DNA of 64,000 nucleotides from Pseudomonas fluorescens (lineage in GTDB: Bacteria; Pseudomonadota; Gammaproteobacteria; Pseudomonadales; Pseudomonadaceae), in contig NZ_CABVII010000020.1 of NCBI RefSeq assembly GCF_902497995.1, positions 1 through 64,000 of the forward strand, written 5' to 3'. The translations under genes and the position numbers were made by a program. Within the stretch, counting starts at the first letter, position 1. Every line of letters begins with the position of its first letter. Below the pieces are notes generated by a model, which had not been told where the DNA came from, did not search any database, and saw nothing but the letters and a program-made list of their open reading frames with translations. Positions 53,919 through 62,786 of this stretch are shown here, piece after piece.

Positions 53919-54751
53919 GTTTTCTGGTGTTGCTGTTGGCGGTCTGGATCGAGAAATTCTCGGCCCTGCGCCATCGGGTCCAACGTGATGGCGGTTGGGT
54001 GCGCGAGCTGAACAAGCTTGAGGTCAGCGGGCGTCTGGTCAATCGGCCATGGCTGATATTGGTGGTGCTGGTACTGCTGCCGGTGGCGCTGCTGGGCTTG
54101 CTGTTGCTGGTGCTGGAGCCGGTGGCCTATGGTCTGCTGGCATTGCCGGTGCATTTGCTGGTGGTGATCTACAGCCTGGGTCGCGGCGACCTGCTGGCCG
54201 GCCTCGGCCCGTTTCGCGATGCCTGGCGTCGGGAAGACCTGCAGGCCGCCGCCCATGTGGCGGAGCGCGATCTGAATATCTGCGCCGACAGCGCCTACCA
54301 ATTGCTGGAACGAGTACAAGGGCATCTTTTGTGGGAGGCCTACCAGAGCTTCTTTGCGGTGATTTTCTGGTATTTCCTGCTGGGGCCGGTCGCCGCCTTG
54401 AGCTATCGACTGCTGGCGCTGGCCGAAGAGCACGGGCAGAACCCGGCGGTGGTCGAGCGCGCGGCACAACTGCGTCACGCGTTCGATTGGGTGCCGGTGC
54501 GGTTGCTGGCGGCGAGTTTTGCAATGGTCGGCAACTTTGTCGCGGTCAGCCGGGTGATGTTGCACGAGCTGTTGAACTGGAACATCAGCGCCGCCCGGTT
54601 GATCGAGAAGGTCGGACTGGTGGCGGGTGAAATTCCGGCGCCGGTGGTCGGACCGGATGGCATCAACAGCCTTGACCGGATCTGGGAACTGCTGCTGCGC
54701 GCGGCGGTGCTCTGGTATGCGGGGTTTGCGTTGTGGACCGTCCTGCCGTAG
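53915..54751 (+). CDS. ampE: Regulatory signalling membrane protein AmpE
   Basis: 278-residue inner-membrane protein with four hydrophobic segments, starting MSFLVLLLAVWIEKFSALRHRVQRDG. It accompanies ampD and is thought to act as a signalling component, though its exact function is unclear. Translationally coupled to ampD. Confidence 0.93.
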   Translation: MSFLVLLLAVWIEKFSALRHRVQRDGGWVRELNKLEVSGRLVNRPWLILVVLVLLPVALLGLLLLVLEPVAYGLLALPVHLLVVIYSLGRGDLLAGLGPFRDAWRREDLQAAAHVAERDLNICADSAYQLLERVQGHLLWEAYQSFFAVIFWYFLLGPVAALSYRLLALAEEHGQNPAVVERAAQLRHAFDWVPVRLLAASFAMVGNFVAVSRVMLHELLNWNISAARLIEKVGLVAGEIPAPVVGPDGINSLDRIWELLLRAAVLWYAGFALWTVLP

Positions 54752-54860
54752 CTCTGGTGCGCACCGGACCGAGAATGCCAGCCGTGCGTTGTCGGCCCAG
54801 GTGGTGGAGTTGAAGCAGCTGATCAGTCCGTTCCGCGTTCAATGACACACCGCGGACAAT

Positions 54861-54948
54861 GTGGGAGCGGGCTTGCTCGCGAAAGCGGTCTGTCATTCAA
54901 AGTAGATGTTGGATGTGAGTCCGTCTTCGCGAGCAAGCCCGCTCCCAC
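54861..54948. repeat. REP doublet between ampE and tatD
   Basis: GTGGGAGCGGGCTTGCTCGC at 54861 and its inverted copy ending at 54948, separated by about 40 bases. The flanking genes converge. Confidence 0.9.
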
Positions 54949-54970
54949 AGGTGTTGTGTGAATCAGCGAG

Positions 54971-55747
54971 TTACCAGTTGAACAACTCGCAGGCATTGGC
55001 AGTGCTGGCGGCCGCCAACTGTTCAGGGCTGATCGCCATGATCCCGGCCAGCGCCTCGCAAATCGCCGGCAAATGCGCCGGGCTGTTGCGTTGACCGGGG
55101 AACATGGCGGGCGCCATGTCCGGTGAGTCGGTTTCCAATACCACCGAGTCCAGCGGCAGTTCGGCGAGGACACGGTGCATACGCAATGCCTGTGGCCAGG
55201 TCGCGGCGCCGCCGAGACCGAGTTTGAAACCGAGCTTGATGTACTCGCGGGCTTCTTCCTTGCTGCCAGCGAAGGCGTGGATGATCCCCGCGCGTTTCAA
55301 CTTGAACCGTTTGAGCGTGGCAATCACCGCTGCGTGGCTGCGCCGGACATGGATCAGCGCTGGCAGATTGAAGTCCTTGCCCAGCCCAAGCTGTGCCTCG
55401 AACAGCACCTGCTGACGCTCACGGTCGAGGGTCTCGATGAAGTAATCCAGGCCGATCTCACCCACCGCGCACAACTGCCGATGACCGGCCAGCCGAGTCA
55501 GCCAGTCGCCGAGTTCCGCCAGGTCTTCGGGGCGGTGATCATCCAGATACACCGGGTGCAAGCCGAACGCCGCATGCAGGTCGGGATCGCTTTGCACCAG
55601 ATCCCAGACCCGCTGCCAATTGTCCTGATAAACCCCCAACACCACCATCCGCCGCACACCGAGGGCGCGGCTCTCGGCCAGCAGCGCCTGACGGTCCTCG
55701 TCGAAGTCCGGAAAATCCAGGTGAGTGTGGCTGTCGATCAGCTCCAC
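54971..55747 (-). CDS. TatD-family metal-dependent hydrolase
   Basis: 258-residue TIM-barrel hydrolase of the TatD DNase family. Metal-site residues are visible in DSHTHLDFP (two His), GEIGLDY (Glu), and ETDSPDMAP (Asp). Activity is probably as a DNase or general phosphoesterase. It starts three bases after the cra stop and is probably cotranscribed with it, so it may not be the tat-operon TatD itself. Confidence 0.88.
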   Translation of the reverse strand: MELIDSHTHLDFPDFDEDRQALLAESRALGVRRMVVLGVYQDNWQRVWDLVQSDPDLHAAFGLHPVYLDDHRPEDLAELGDWLTRLAGHRQLCAVGEIGLDYFIETLDRERQQVLFEAQLGLGKDFNLPALIHVRRSHAAVIATLKRFKLKRAGIIHAFAGSKEEAREYIKLGFKLGLGGAATWPQALRMHRVLAELPLDSVVLETDSPDMAPAMFPGQRNSPAHLPAICEALAGIMAISPEQLAAASTANACELFNW

Positions 55748-55750
55748 GAT

Positions 55751-56746
55751 TCAGTCCTGACGAATACGCTGCTTGAACGTCCGGGCGATGGCCTGCACGC
55801 CGGGTTGATAATCAGACTGCTCGATGGCGGCCAGCGCCAGCGCCAGGGCCTTGTCGGCAATCAGTTGATGCTGTTGGGCCATGGCATTGACCGGCAAGGG
55901 CAGGAAGTCCAGCAACTGCGTGTCGCCAAAGGTGCCGAGGCGCAGCGGGCGGGATTTCAGCGGGAAGTCATGCAAGGCATCGAACACGCCCTGAAGCAGC
56001 ACATAGGACGTGGTGACCAGCGCATCCGGCAAATGGCCCAGGCGCTGGAGCAATTCCTCCATCAATTGTTTGCCGCACTCGCGGCTGAACGATTCGCCGT
56101 GTTCGATCAGGATTTCGCCTTCGAACCCGGCCAACGCCTGTTTGAAACCGGCCGCCCGCTCCTGGCTGATGCTCAGTTCCGGACGGGCACCGATCAGCGC
56201 GATCTGCTTGGGCAACGGTTCAAGCAGACTGCGCGTGAGTTGCAGGCTGGCCTCGCGGTCGTCGCTGATCACCGAGCAGAAATGCTCAGGTTCCATCACC
56301 CGGTCGATGGCGATGATCGGAATGCCTTTGGCTTGCAACTGACGGTAACTGTCATCGCCGGCCGGCAGGCAGCTGGCGACGATCAGTGCATCGCAGCGTC
56401 TGGCGCGGAACAGTTGCAGCAACTGCCGTTCGCTGTCCGGCGCATCGTCGGAGCTGGCGATCAACAACTGATAGCCGCGCGCCCGGGCGCCTTGTTCCAG
56501 CAGTTTGGCGATCCGTGCGTAACTGGGGTTTTCCAGGTCCGGCAGAATGAAGCCCAGGGTGCGAGTGTGCCGACTGCGTAATCCGGCGGCCTGGGGGTTG
56601 GGGGTGAAGCCATGTTGTTCGACGACCGCGCGCACGCGTTCGACGGTGGCACTGCTGATGCGTTGCTGTTCGGCCTTGCCATTGATGACATAACTGGCGG
56701 TGGTGACGGACACACCGGCCAACTGTGCAATATCACTGAGTTTCAA
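55751..56746 (-). CDS. cra: Catabolite repressor/activator Cra (FruR)
   Basis: 331-residue LacI-family regulator. The helix-turn-helix KLSDIAQLAGVSVTTASYVINGKAEQQRIS opens the protein, and a periplasmic-binding-like effector domain follows. In pseudomonads it responds to fructose-1-phosphate and controls mainly the fru operon. TTG at 56746 with AAGGA upstream gives the length expected for the family; the open frame continues 31 codons further upstream without homology. It is divergent from fruB. Confidence 0.92.
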   Translation of the reverse strand: MKLSDIAQLAGVSVTTASYVINGKAEQQRISSATVERVRAVVEQHGFTPNPQAAGLRSRHTRTLGFILPDLENPSYARIAKLLEQGARARGYQLLIASSDDAPDSERQLLQLFRARRCDALIVASCLPAGDDSYRQLQAKGIPIIAIDRVMEPEHFCSVISDDREASLQLTRSLLEPLPKQIALIGARPELSISQERAAGFKQALAGFEGEILIEHGESFSRECGKQLMEELLQRLGHLPDALVTTSYVLLQGVFDALHDFPLKSRPLRLGTFGDTQLLDFLPLPVNAMAQQHQLIADKALALALAAIEQSDYQPGVQAIARTFKQRIRQD

Positions 56747-56889
56747 CCCGGTATTTCCTTGTTTTTTCGAGCTTGCCTCGACATTTTCGCCAATCCTACC
56801 CGATTCGGCAGACGACCATCGCCTCGACGCATCCGACAATTGGACTTCAAGGATGAGACATTATCGAGTAACGTGCCAAACATTCTAGA

Positions 56890-56903
56890 TTAATCGTTTC
56901 AGC
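56890..56903. promoter_or_regulatory. Cra operator upstream of fruB
   Basis: TTAATCGTTTCAGC, whose complement GCTGAAACGATTAA follows the Cra consensus GCTGAAWCGWTTCA in all but one or two positions. It sits in the 300-base gap between cra and fruB, the only other visible feature of which is the fruB ribosome binding site. Confidence 0.75.
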
Positions 56904-57047
56904 AAGCGTATTTTCTACGTTTGAGGCGCCCTTGGCCGATTCTGCCGCGAAACTGCCGAGCTGCTCCTGAAAAGGGGCTATCAAGCGCCTAAACTGGAAT
57001 CATTCAAAACAATACCTGGCGCCAACAGACGCCAAAAAGGAGAAAGC

Positions 57048-59909
57048 ATGCTCGAGCTCACCATAGAGCAGATTTCCATGGGCCAGTCGGCTGTGGATAA
57101 GTGCGCAGCGTTGCATTTGCTGGCCCGGCACCTGGTCGCCGATGGCCTGGTGGACGAGGGTTATCTCGCCGGTTTGCAGGCGCGTGAAGCCCAGGGCTCG
57201 ACTTTTCTCGGTCAAGGTATTGCCATCCCCCACGGTACTCCGGAAACCCGCGATCAGGTGTTTTCCACCGGGGTGCGGCTGATGCAATTTCCCGAGGGCG
57301 TGGACTGGGGCGACGGACAGATCGTCTACCTGGCGATCGGCATTGCTGCCAAATCCGACGAACACCTGCGCCTGTTGCAACTGCTGACCCGTGCCCTCGG
57401 CGAGACCGACCTGGGCCAGGCACTGCGCCGCGCCAGTTCCGCCGAAGCCTTGTTGAAGCTGCTGCAAGGCGCGCCGCAAGAGCTGGCGCTGGATGCGCAG
57501 ATGATCGGGCTCGGAGTGTCTGCCGATGATTTCGAAGAGCTGGTCTGGCGCGGTGCGCGTTTATTGCGTCAGGCCGACTGCGTGAGCAACGGTTTCTCCG
57601 CGGTGCTGCAACAGGTCGACGCGTTGCCGCTGGGCGATGGCTTGTGGTGGTTGCACAGTGAGCAAACGGTCAAGCGTCCGGGCCTGGCCTTCGTCACCCC
57701 GGACAAACCGATGCGCTATCTCGGCCAGCCGTTGAGTGGTCTGTTCTGCCTGGCCAGCCTTGGTGAAGCCCATCAAGCGTTGCTGGAGCGGCTTTGTGCA
57801 TTGTTGATCGAAGGTCGTGGCCATGAACTGGGCCGCGCCACCAGTAGCCGCAAAGTGCTCGAAGTGTTGGGTGGCGAAGTTCCGGCGGACTGGCCGAGCG
57901 CGCGCATCGCCCTGGCGAACGCCCATGGATTGCATGCGCGCCCGGCGAAAATCCTCGCGCAACTGGCGAAAAGCTTCGAAGGCGAAATTCGCGTGCGCAT
58001 CGTCGATGGCCAGGACAGCGCGGTGTCGGTGAAGAGCTTGAGCAAGCTGCTCAGCCTCGGCGCCCGGCGCGGTCAGGTCCTGGAATTCATTGCCGAGCCA
58101 AGCGTTGCCGCCGATGCCTTGCCGGCGTTGCTGGCGGCTATCGAAGAAGGCCTCGGTGAAGAGGTCGAGCCGCTGCCGGCCGTAAGCCAACAGCGCGAAG
58201 TGCTCACCGAGATCGCCGAAGTGGTGCTCGCGCCAGCGTCCGGCAGCCTGGTTCAGGCCATCGCCGCGGCACCGGGTATCGCCATCGGTCCGGCGCATAT
58301 TCAAGTGCTGCAAACCATTGATTACCCACTGCGCGGAGAATCCGCCGCCATCGAGCGCGAGCGTCTCCAGCAGGCGCTGACTGATGTGCGTGGCGACATC
58401 GAAGGCCTGATCGAACGCAGCAAATCCAAGGCGATCCGCGAGATCTTCATCACCCACCAGGAAATGCTCGACGACCCGGAATTGACCGATGAAGTCGACA
58501 CCCGTCTCAAGCAAGGCGAAAGCGCCGAAGCGGCGTGGATGGCGGTGATTGAAGCGGCTGCCAAACAGCAGGAATCGCTGCAGGACGCCTTGCTCGCCGA
58601 ACGTGCCGCCGACTTGCGCGATATCGGTCGTCGGGTGCTGGCGCAACTCTGTGGTGTCGAAACACCGAGCGAACCCGAGCAACCGTACATTCTGGTGATG
58701 GATGAAGTCGGTCCGTCGGACGTCGCCCGTCTCGACCCGACTCGCGTAGCCGGCATCCTCACCGCCCGTGGTGGTGCCACCGCTCACAGCGCAATCGTTG
58801 CCCGGGCATTGGGTATTCCAGCATTGGTTGGCGCGGGTGCGGCGGTGTTGCTTATCGCGCCGGGCACGCCGTTGCTGCTCGATGGGCAACGCGGTCGCCT
58901 GCATGTGGACGCCGACGCCTCAACCTTGCAGCGCGCCATTGAAGAACGTGACACCCGCGAGCAACGCCTGAAGGCGGCCGCCGAACGACGCCATCAACCG
59001 GCATTGACCACCGACGGCCACGCCGTGGAAGTATTCGCCAACATCGGCGAAAGCGCCGGCGTCATCAGCGCGGTGGAGCAGGGCGCCGAAGGCATTGGCC
59101 TGCTGCGCACCGAACTGATTTTCATGGCCCATTCCCAAGCGCCGGATGAAGCGACCCAGGAAGTCGAATACCGTCGTGTGCTCGATGGCTTGGCCGGTCG
59201 GCCGCTGGTGGTGCGCACCCTTGATGTCGGTGGCGACAAACCGTTGCCGTATTGGCCGATCGCCAAAGAGGAAAACCCGTTCCTGGGCGTGCGCGGCATT
59301 CGCCTGACCCTGCAACGCCCGCATATCATGGAAGCGCAATTGCGCGCCTTGCTCCGTGCGGCCGACAACCGTCCGCTGCGCATCATGTTCCCGATGGTCG
59401 GTAGCGTCGATGAGTGGCGTCAGGCGCGGGACATGACCGAACGGCTGCGCCTGGAAATCCCGGTGGCCGATCTGCAATTGGGGATCATGATCGAAGTGCC
59501 GTCGGCGGCCTTGCTGGCGCCGGTGCTGGCCAAGGAAGTCGACTTCTTCAGCGTCGGCACCAACGACCTGACCCAATACACCCTGGCCATCGACCGTGGT
59601 CATCCAACCTTGTCGGCCCAGGCTGACGGCTTGCACCCGGCGGTGCTGCAACTGATCGACATCACCGTGCGGGCGGCCCATGCCCATGGCAAGTGGGTCG
59701 GCGTGTGCGGCGAGCTGGCGGCCGATCCACTGGCGGTGCCGGTGCTGGTCGGACTGGGTGTGGATGAGCTCAGCGTATCGGGCCGCAGCATTGCCGAGGT
59801 CAAGGCGCGCATCCGCGAACTCAGCCTGACCCAGACCCAAACCCTCGCCCAACAGGCCCTGGCCGTGGGCAGCGCGAATGAAGTGCGCGCATTAGTGGAG
59901 GCCCTGTAA
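57048..59909 (+). CDS. fruB: PTS fructose EIIA-HPr-EI fusion protein
   Basis: A 953-residue multiphosphoryl transfer protein that carries the phosphate from PEP to FruA. EIIA comes first, with His62 in AIPHGTPE. HPr follows (about 280-370), with His296 in AHGLHARPAKIL. Enzyme I makes up the rest, with His580 in GGATAHSAIVAR and the PEP-binding NPFLGVRGIRL and FFSVGTNDLTQYTLAIDR. It is the only sugar PTS in most pseudomonads. ATG follows AAAAGGAGAAAGC. It overlaps fruK by one base. Confidence 0.97.
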   Translation: MLELTIEQISMGQSAVDKCAALHLLARHLVADGLVDEGYLAGLQAREAQGSTFLGQGIAIPHGTPETRDQVFSTGVRLMQFPEGVDWGDGQIVYLAIGIAAKSDEHLRLLQLLTRALGETDLGQALRRASSAEALLKLLQGAPQELALDAQMIGLGVSADDFEELVWRGARLLRQADCVSNGFSAVLQQVDALPLGDGLWWLHSEQTVKRPGLAFVTPDKPMRYLGQPLSGLFCLASLGEAHQALLERLCALLIEGRGHELGRATSSRKVLEVLGGEVPADWPSARIALANAHGLHARPAKILAQLAKSFEGEIRVRIVDGQDSAVSVKSLSKLLSLGARRGQVLEFIAEPSVAADALPALLAAIEEGLGEEVEPLPAVSQQREVLTEIAEVVLAPASGSLVQAIAAAPGIAIGPAHIQVLQTIDYPLRGESAAIERERLQQALTDVRGDIEGLIERSKSKAIREIFITHQEMLDDPELTDEVDTRLKQGESAEAAWMAVIEAAAKQQESLQDALLAERAADLRDIGRRVLAQLCGVETPSEPEQPYILVMDEVGPSDVARLDPTRVAGILTARGGATAHSAIVARALGIPALVGAGAAVLLIAPGTPLLLDGQRGRLHVDADASTLQRAIEERDTREQRLKAAAERRHQPALTTDGHAVEVFANIGESAGVISAVEQGAEGIGLLRTELIFMAHSQAPDEATQEVEYRRVLDGLAGRPLVVRTLDVGGDKPLPYWPIAKEENPFLGVRGIRLTLQRPHIMEAQLRALLRAADNRPLRIMFPMVGSVDEWRQARDMTERLRLEIPVADLQLGIMIEVPSAALLAPVLAKEVDFFSVGTNDLTQYTLAIDRGHPTLSAQADGLHPAVLQLIDITVRAAHAHGKWVGVCGELAADPLAVPVLVGLGVDELSVSGRSIAEVKARIRELSLTQTQTLAQQALAVGSANEVRALVEAL

Positions 59910-60850
59910 TGGCCAAGATCTTGACCCTGACCCTCAATCCGGCGCTGGACCTCACCGTCCAGTTGCCGCGCCTGGAACCCGGCGAGGTGAATCGTAGCGA
60001 CGAGATGCACACCCATGCCGCCGGCAAGGGCGTGAACGTGGCGCAGGTGCTGGCGGATCTCGGGCATCAGCTCACGGTCAGCGGTTTCCTCGGCGAAGAC
60101 AATCCCCAGGCGTTTGAAACCTTGTTCGCCAAGCGCGGTTTTGTCGACGCCTTCATTCGCGTCCCCGGCGAAACCCGCAGCAACATCAAGCTGGCGGAAA
60201 GCGACGGGCGTATCACCGACATCAATGGTCCCGGCCCCCTGGTCAGTGAAGCGGCGCAACAGGCATTGCTCGATCGACTGGATCAACTGGCTCCCGGGCA
60301 TGATGCGGTCGTCGTTGCCGGCAGTCTGCCCCAAGGCATCAGCCCCGAGTGGCTGCAGGCGTTGATTGTGCGGTTGAACAACCTCGGGCTGAACGTGGCG
60401 CTGGACACCAGCGGTGAAGCCTTGCGGGCCGCGCTCAAGGCCGGACCGTGGTTGATCAAACCCAACACCGAAGAGCTGGCCGACGTGCTGGGCTGCGAAG
60501 TGGTTTCGGTCACTGCCCAGGCCGAAGCCGCGAGCCGCTTGCATGCTCAAGGCATCGAGCACGTAGTGATCTCCCACGGTGCCGACGGGGTGAACTGGTT
60601 CAGTGTCGGCTCGGCGATGCACGCCACGCCGCCCCAGGTCAGTGTCGCCAGCACCGTGGGTGCAGGTGATTCGTTGCTGGCCGGCATGCTCCACGGTTTA
60701 CTCAGCGCCGACACCCCTGAACAGACCCTGCGCACCGCCACGGCGATTGCCGCGATGGCGGTCACCCAGATCGGTTTCGGCATCGGCGACGTCGCGCAGT
60801 TGGCGCGGCTCGAACAGGGTGTGCGCATACGCCCCCTGACAGAACAATAA
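59909..60850 (+). CDS. fruK: 1-phosphofructokinase
   Basis: 313-residue PfkB-family kinase that turns fructose-1-phosphate into fructose-1,6-bisphosphate. The N-terminal TLTLNPALDLTVQLP and the GKGVNVAQVLADLG motif are typical; the catalytic Asp lies in ASTVGAGDSLLAGML. Between fruB (overlap) and fruA (11-base gap). Confidence 0.96.
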   Translation: MAKILTLTLNPALDLTVQLPRLEPGEVNRSDEMHTHAAGKGVNVAQVLADLGHQLTVSGFLGEDNPQAFETLFAKRGFVDAFIRVPGETRSNIKLAESDGRITDINGPGPLVSEAAQQALLDRLDQLAPGHDAVVVAGSLPQGISPEWLQALIVRLNNLGLNVALDTSGEALRAALKAGPWLIKPNTEELADVLGCEVVSVTAQAEAASRLHAQGIEHVVISHGADGVNWFSVGSAMHATPPQVSVASTVGAGDSLLAGMLHGLLSADTPEQTLRTATAIAAMAVTQIGFGIGDVAQLARLEQGVRIRPLTEQ

Positions 60851-60861
60851 GAGGGTTTGAC

Positions 60862-62601
60862 ATGAAGTTAGCCATTGTTACGGCCTGCCCGAACGGCATG
60901 GTCACCAGTGTGCTGTGCGCCCGGCTGCTCGATGCCGCGGCCCAGCGTCAGGGCTGGAGCACCAGCGTCGAAGTCATCGATGCAGCGCATCCGGAACGTC
61001 AGTTGTCGGCGGCCACGATCGAAGCCGCCGAGTGGGTCCTGCTGGTGACCAGCGCGCCGGTGGACATGTCGCGATTCGTCGGCAAGCGGGTGTTCCAGAG
61101 CACGCCGGCCCAGGCCCTGCAGGATGTCGAAGCCGTGCTGCGCCGCGGCGCTGAAGAAGCCCGGGTTTACGTCGCCCCGCAAGCGGTTGCCGAGCCTGCG
61201 GCTGTCGTTAAAAACGCCCCGCGATTGGTCGCAGTGACCGCTTGCCCGACCGGCGTCGCGCACACCTTCATGGCGGCCGAAGCCTTGCAGCAGGCAGCCA
61301 AGCGCCTGGGTTACGACCTGCAAGTGGAAACCCAGGGTTCGGTCGGCGCGCGCAATCCGTTGAGCGCTGATGCCATTGCCGATGCCGATGTGGTGTTGCT
61401 GGCGGCGGACATCGAGGTCGCCACCGAGCGGTTCGCCGGCAAGAAGATTTACCGTTGCGGCACCGGCATTGCCCTCAAGCAAGCCGAAGCGACGCTGAAC
61501 AAGGCGCTGGCCGAAGGCAAGCAGGAAACGGCTGCCAGCGGCGGCAAAGGTCCGGCCAAGCAAGAGAAGACCGGCGTCTATAAACACCTGCTGACCGGGG
61601 TGTCGTTCATGCTGCCGATGGTGGTGGCGGGCGGCCTGATGATCGCCTTGTCGTTCGTGTTCGGCATCACCGCGTTCAAGGAGGAGGGCACGCTCGCGGC
61701 CGCCCTGATGCAGATCGGTGGCGAGACCGCGTTCAAGCTGATGGTGCCGTTGCTGGCGGGTTATATCGCCTACTCGATTGCCGACCGTCCCGGCCTGGCG
61801 CCGGGGATGATCGGCGGTCTGCTGGCCAGCACCCTGGGTGCCGGTTTCATCGGCGGGATCATTGCCGGCTTCATCGCCGGTTATGCCGCGCAGGCGATCA
61901 ATCGCTATGCACGATTGCCGCAAAGTCTCGAAGCGCTGAAGCCGATCCTGATCATCCCGTTGCTGGCGAGTCTGTTCACCGGTCTGGTGATGATCTACGT
62001 GGTGGGCAAACCGGTGGCCGGGATGCTCACCGGGCTCACCCACTTCCTGGACAGCATGGGCACCACCAACGCGATCCTGCTCGGTGTGTTGCTCGGCGGC
62101 ATGATGTGCGTCGACCTCGGCGGACCGATCAACAAGGCCGCTTACGCCTTCTCGGTGGGGCTGCTGGCGTCGCAGAGTTATGCACCGATGGCCGCGACCA
62201 TGGCCGCCGGCATGGTGCCACCGATCGGTCTCGGTATCGCCACGTTCATCGCCCGGCGCAAGTTTGCCCAGACTGAACGCGAGGCCGGTAAAGCGGCGTT
62301 GGTGCTGGGGTTGTGCTTCATCTCAGAAGGCGCGATTCCCTTTGCCGCCAAGGACCCGCTGCGGGTGATCCCGGCGAGCATTGCCGGTGGTGCGCTGACC
62401 GGTGCGTTGTCGATGTATTTCGGCTGCAAACTGATGGCGCCCCATGGTGGGTTGTTCGTGCTGGCGATTCCAAATGCGATCAATCATGCCTTGTTGTATC
62501 TGCTGGCGATCGTGGCCGGGAGTCTGCTGACGGCGGTGGCGTATGCGCTGCTCAAGCGGCCGGAAGTGGTGGAGATGGCCATACAACCCGTCAACGCCTG
62601 A
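60862..62601 (+). CDS. fruA: PTS fructose transporter subunit EIIBC
   Basis: 579-residue fructose permease. Two IIB-like domains come first: one with Cys9 (VTACPNGM) and a second with Cys128 (VTACPTGVAHTF), the phosphorylated one. The membrane IIC domain follows from about 240, with eight or more hydrophobic segments and the motif GPINKAAYAFSVG. It phosphorylates fructose to fructose-1-phosphate during uptake. Confidence 0.96.
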   Translation: MKLAIVTACPNGMVTSVLCARLLDAAAQRQGWSTSVEVIDAAHPERQLSAATIEAAEWVLLVTSAPVDMSRFVGKRVFQSTPAQALQDVEAVLRRGAEEARVYVAPQAVAEPAAVVKNAPRLVAVTACPTGVAHTFMAAEALQQAAKRLGYDLQVETQGSVGARNPLSADAIADADVVLLAADIEVATERFAGKKIYRCGTGIALKQAEATLNKALAEGKQETAASGGKGPAKQEKTGVYKHLLTGVSFMLPMVVAGGLMIALSFVFGITAFKEEGTLAAALMQIGGETAFKLMVPLLAGYIAYSIADRPGLAPGMIGGLLASTLGAGFIGGIIAGFIAGYAAQAINRYARLPQSLEALKPILIIPLLASLFTGLVMIYVVGKPVAGMLTGLTHFLDSMGTTNAILLGVLLGGMMCVDLGGPINKAAYAFSVGLLASQSYAPMAATMAAGMVPPIGLGIATFIARRKFAQTEREAGKAALVLGLCFISEGAIPFAAKDPLRVIPASIAGGALTGALSMYFGCKLMAPHGGLFVLAIPNAINHALLYLLAIVAGSLLTAVAYALLKRPEVVEMAIQPVNA

Positions 62602-62612
62602 CACCCACCCTT

Positions 62613-62699
62613 GTGGGAGCGGGCTTGCTCGCGAAGGCGGCCTGTCAGTGAAGTGGATGTTGACTGACACGACGCCTTCGCGAGCAAGCCCGCTCCCAC
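62613..62699. repeat. REP doublet after fruA
   Basis: GTGGGAGCGGGCTTGCTCGC at 62613 and its inverted copy ending at 62699, about 40 bases apart, 12 bases beyond fruA. Confidence 0.9.
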
Positions 62700-62786
62700 A
62701 AGGGGATCTGTGGTGTTGGCAGGTTTTTGTGTCATGCCCGGGTCACACGGCCATGCTTTAGTTTTCCTTTTCCAGGGAGAACCCCC

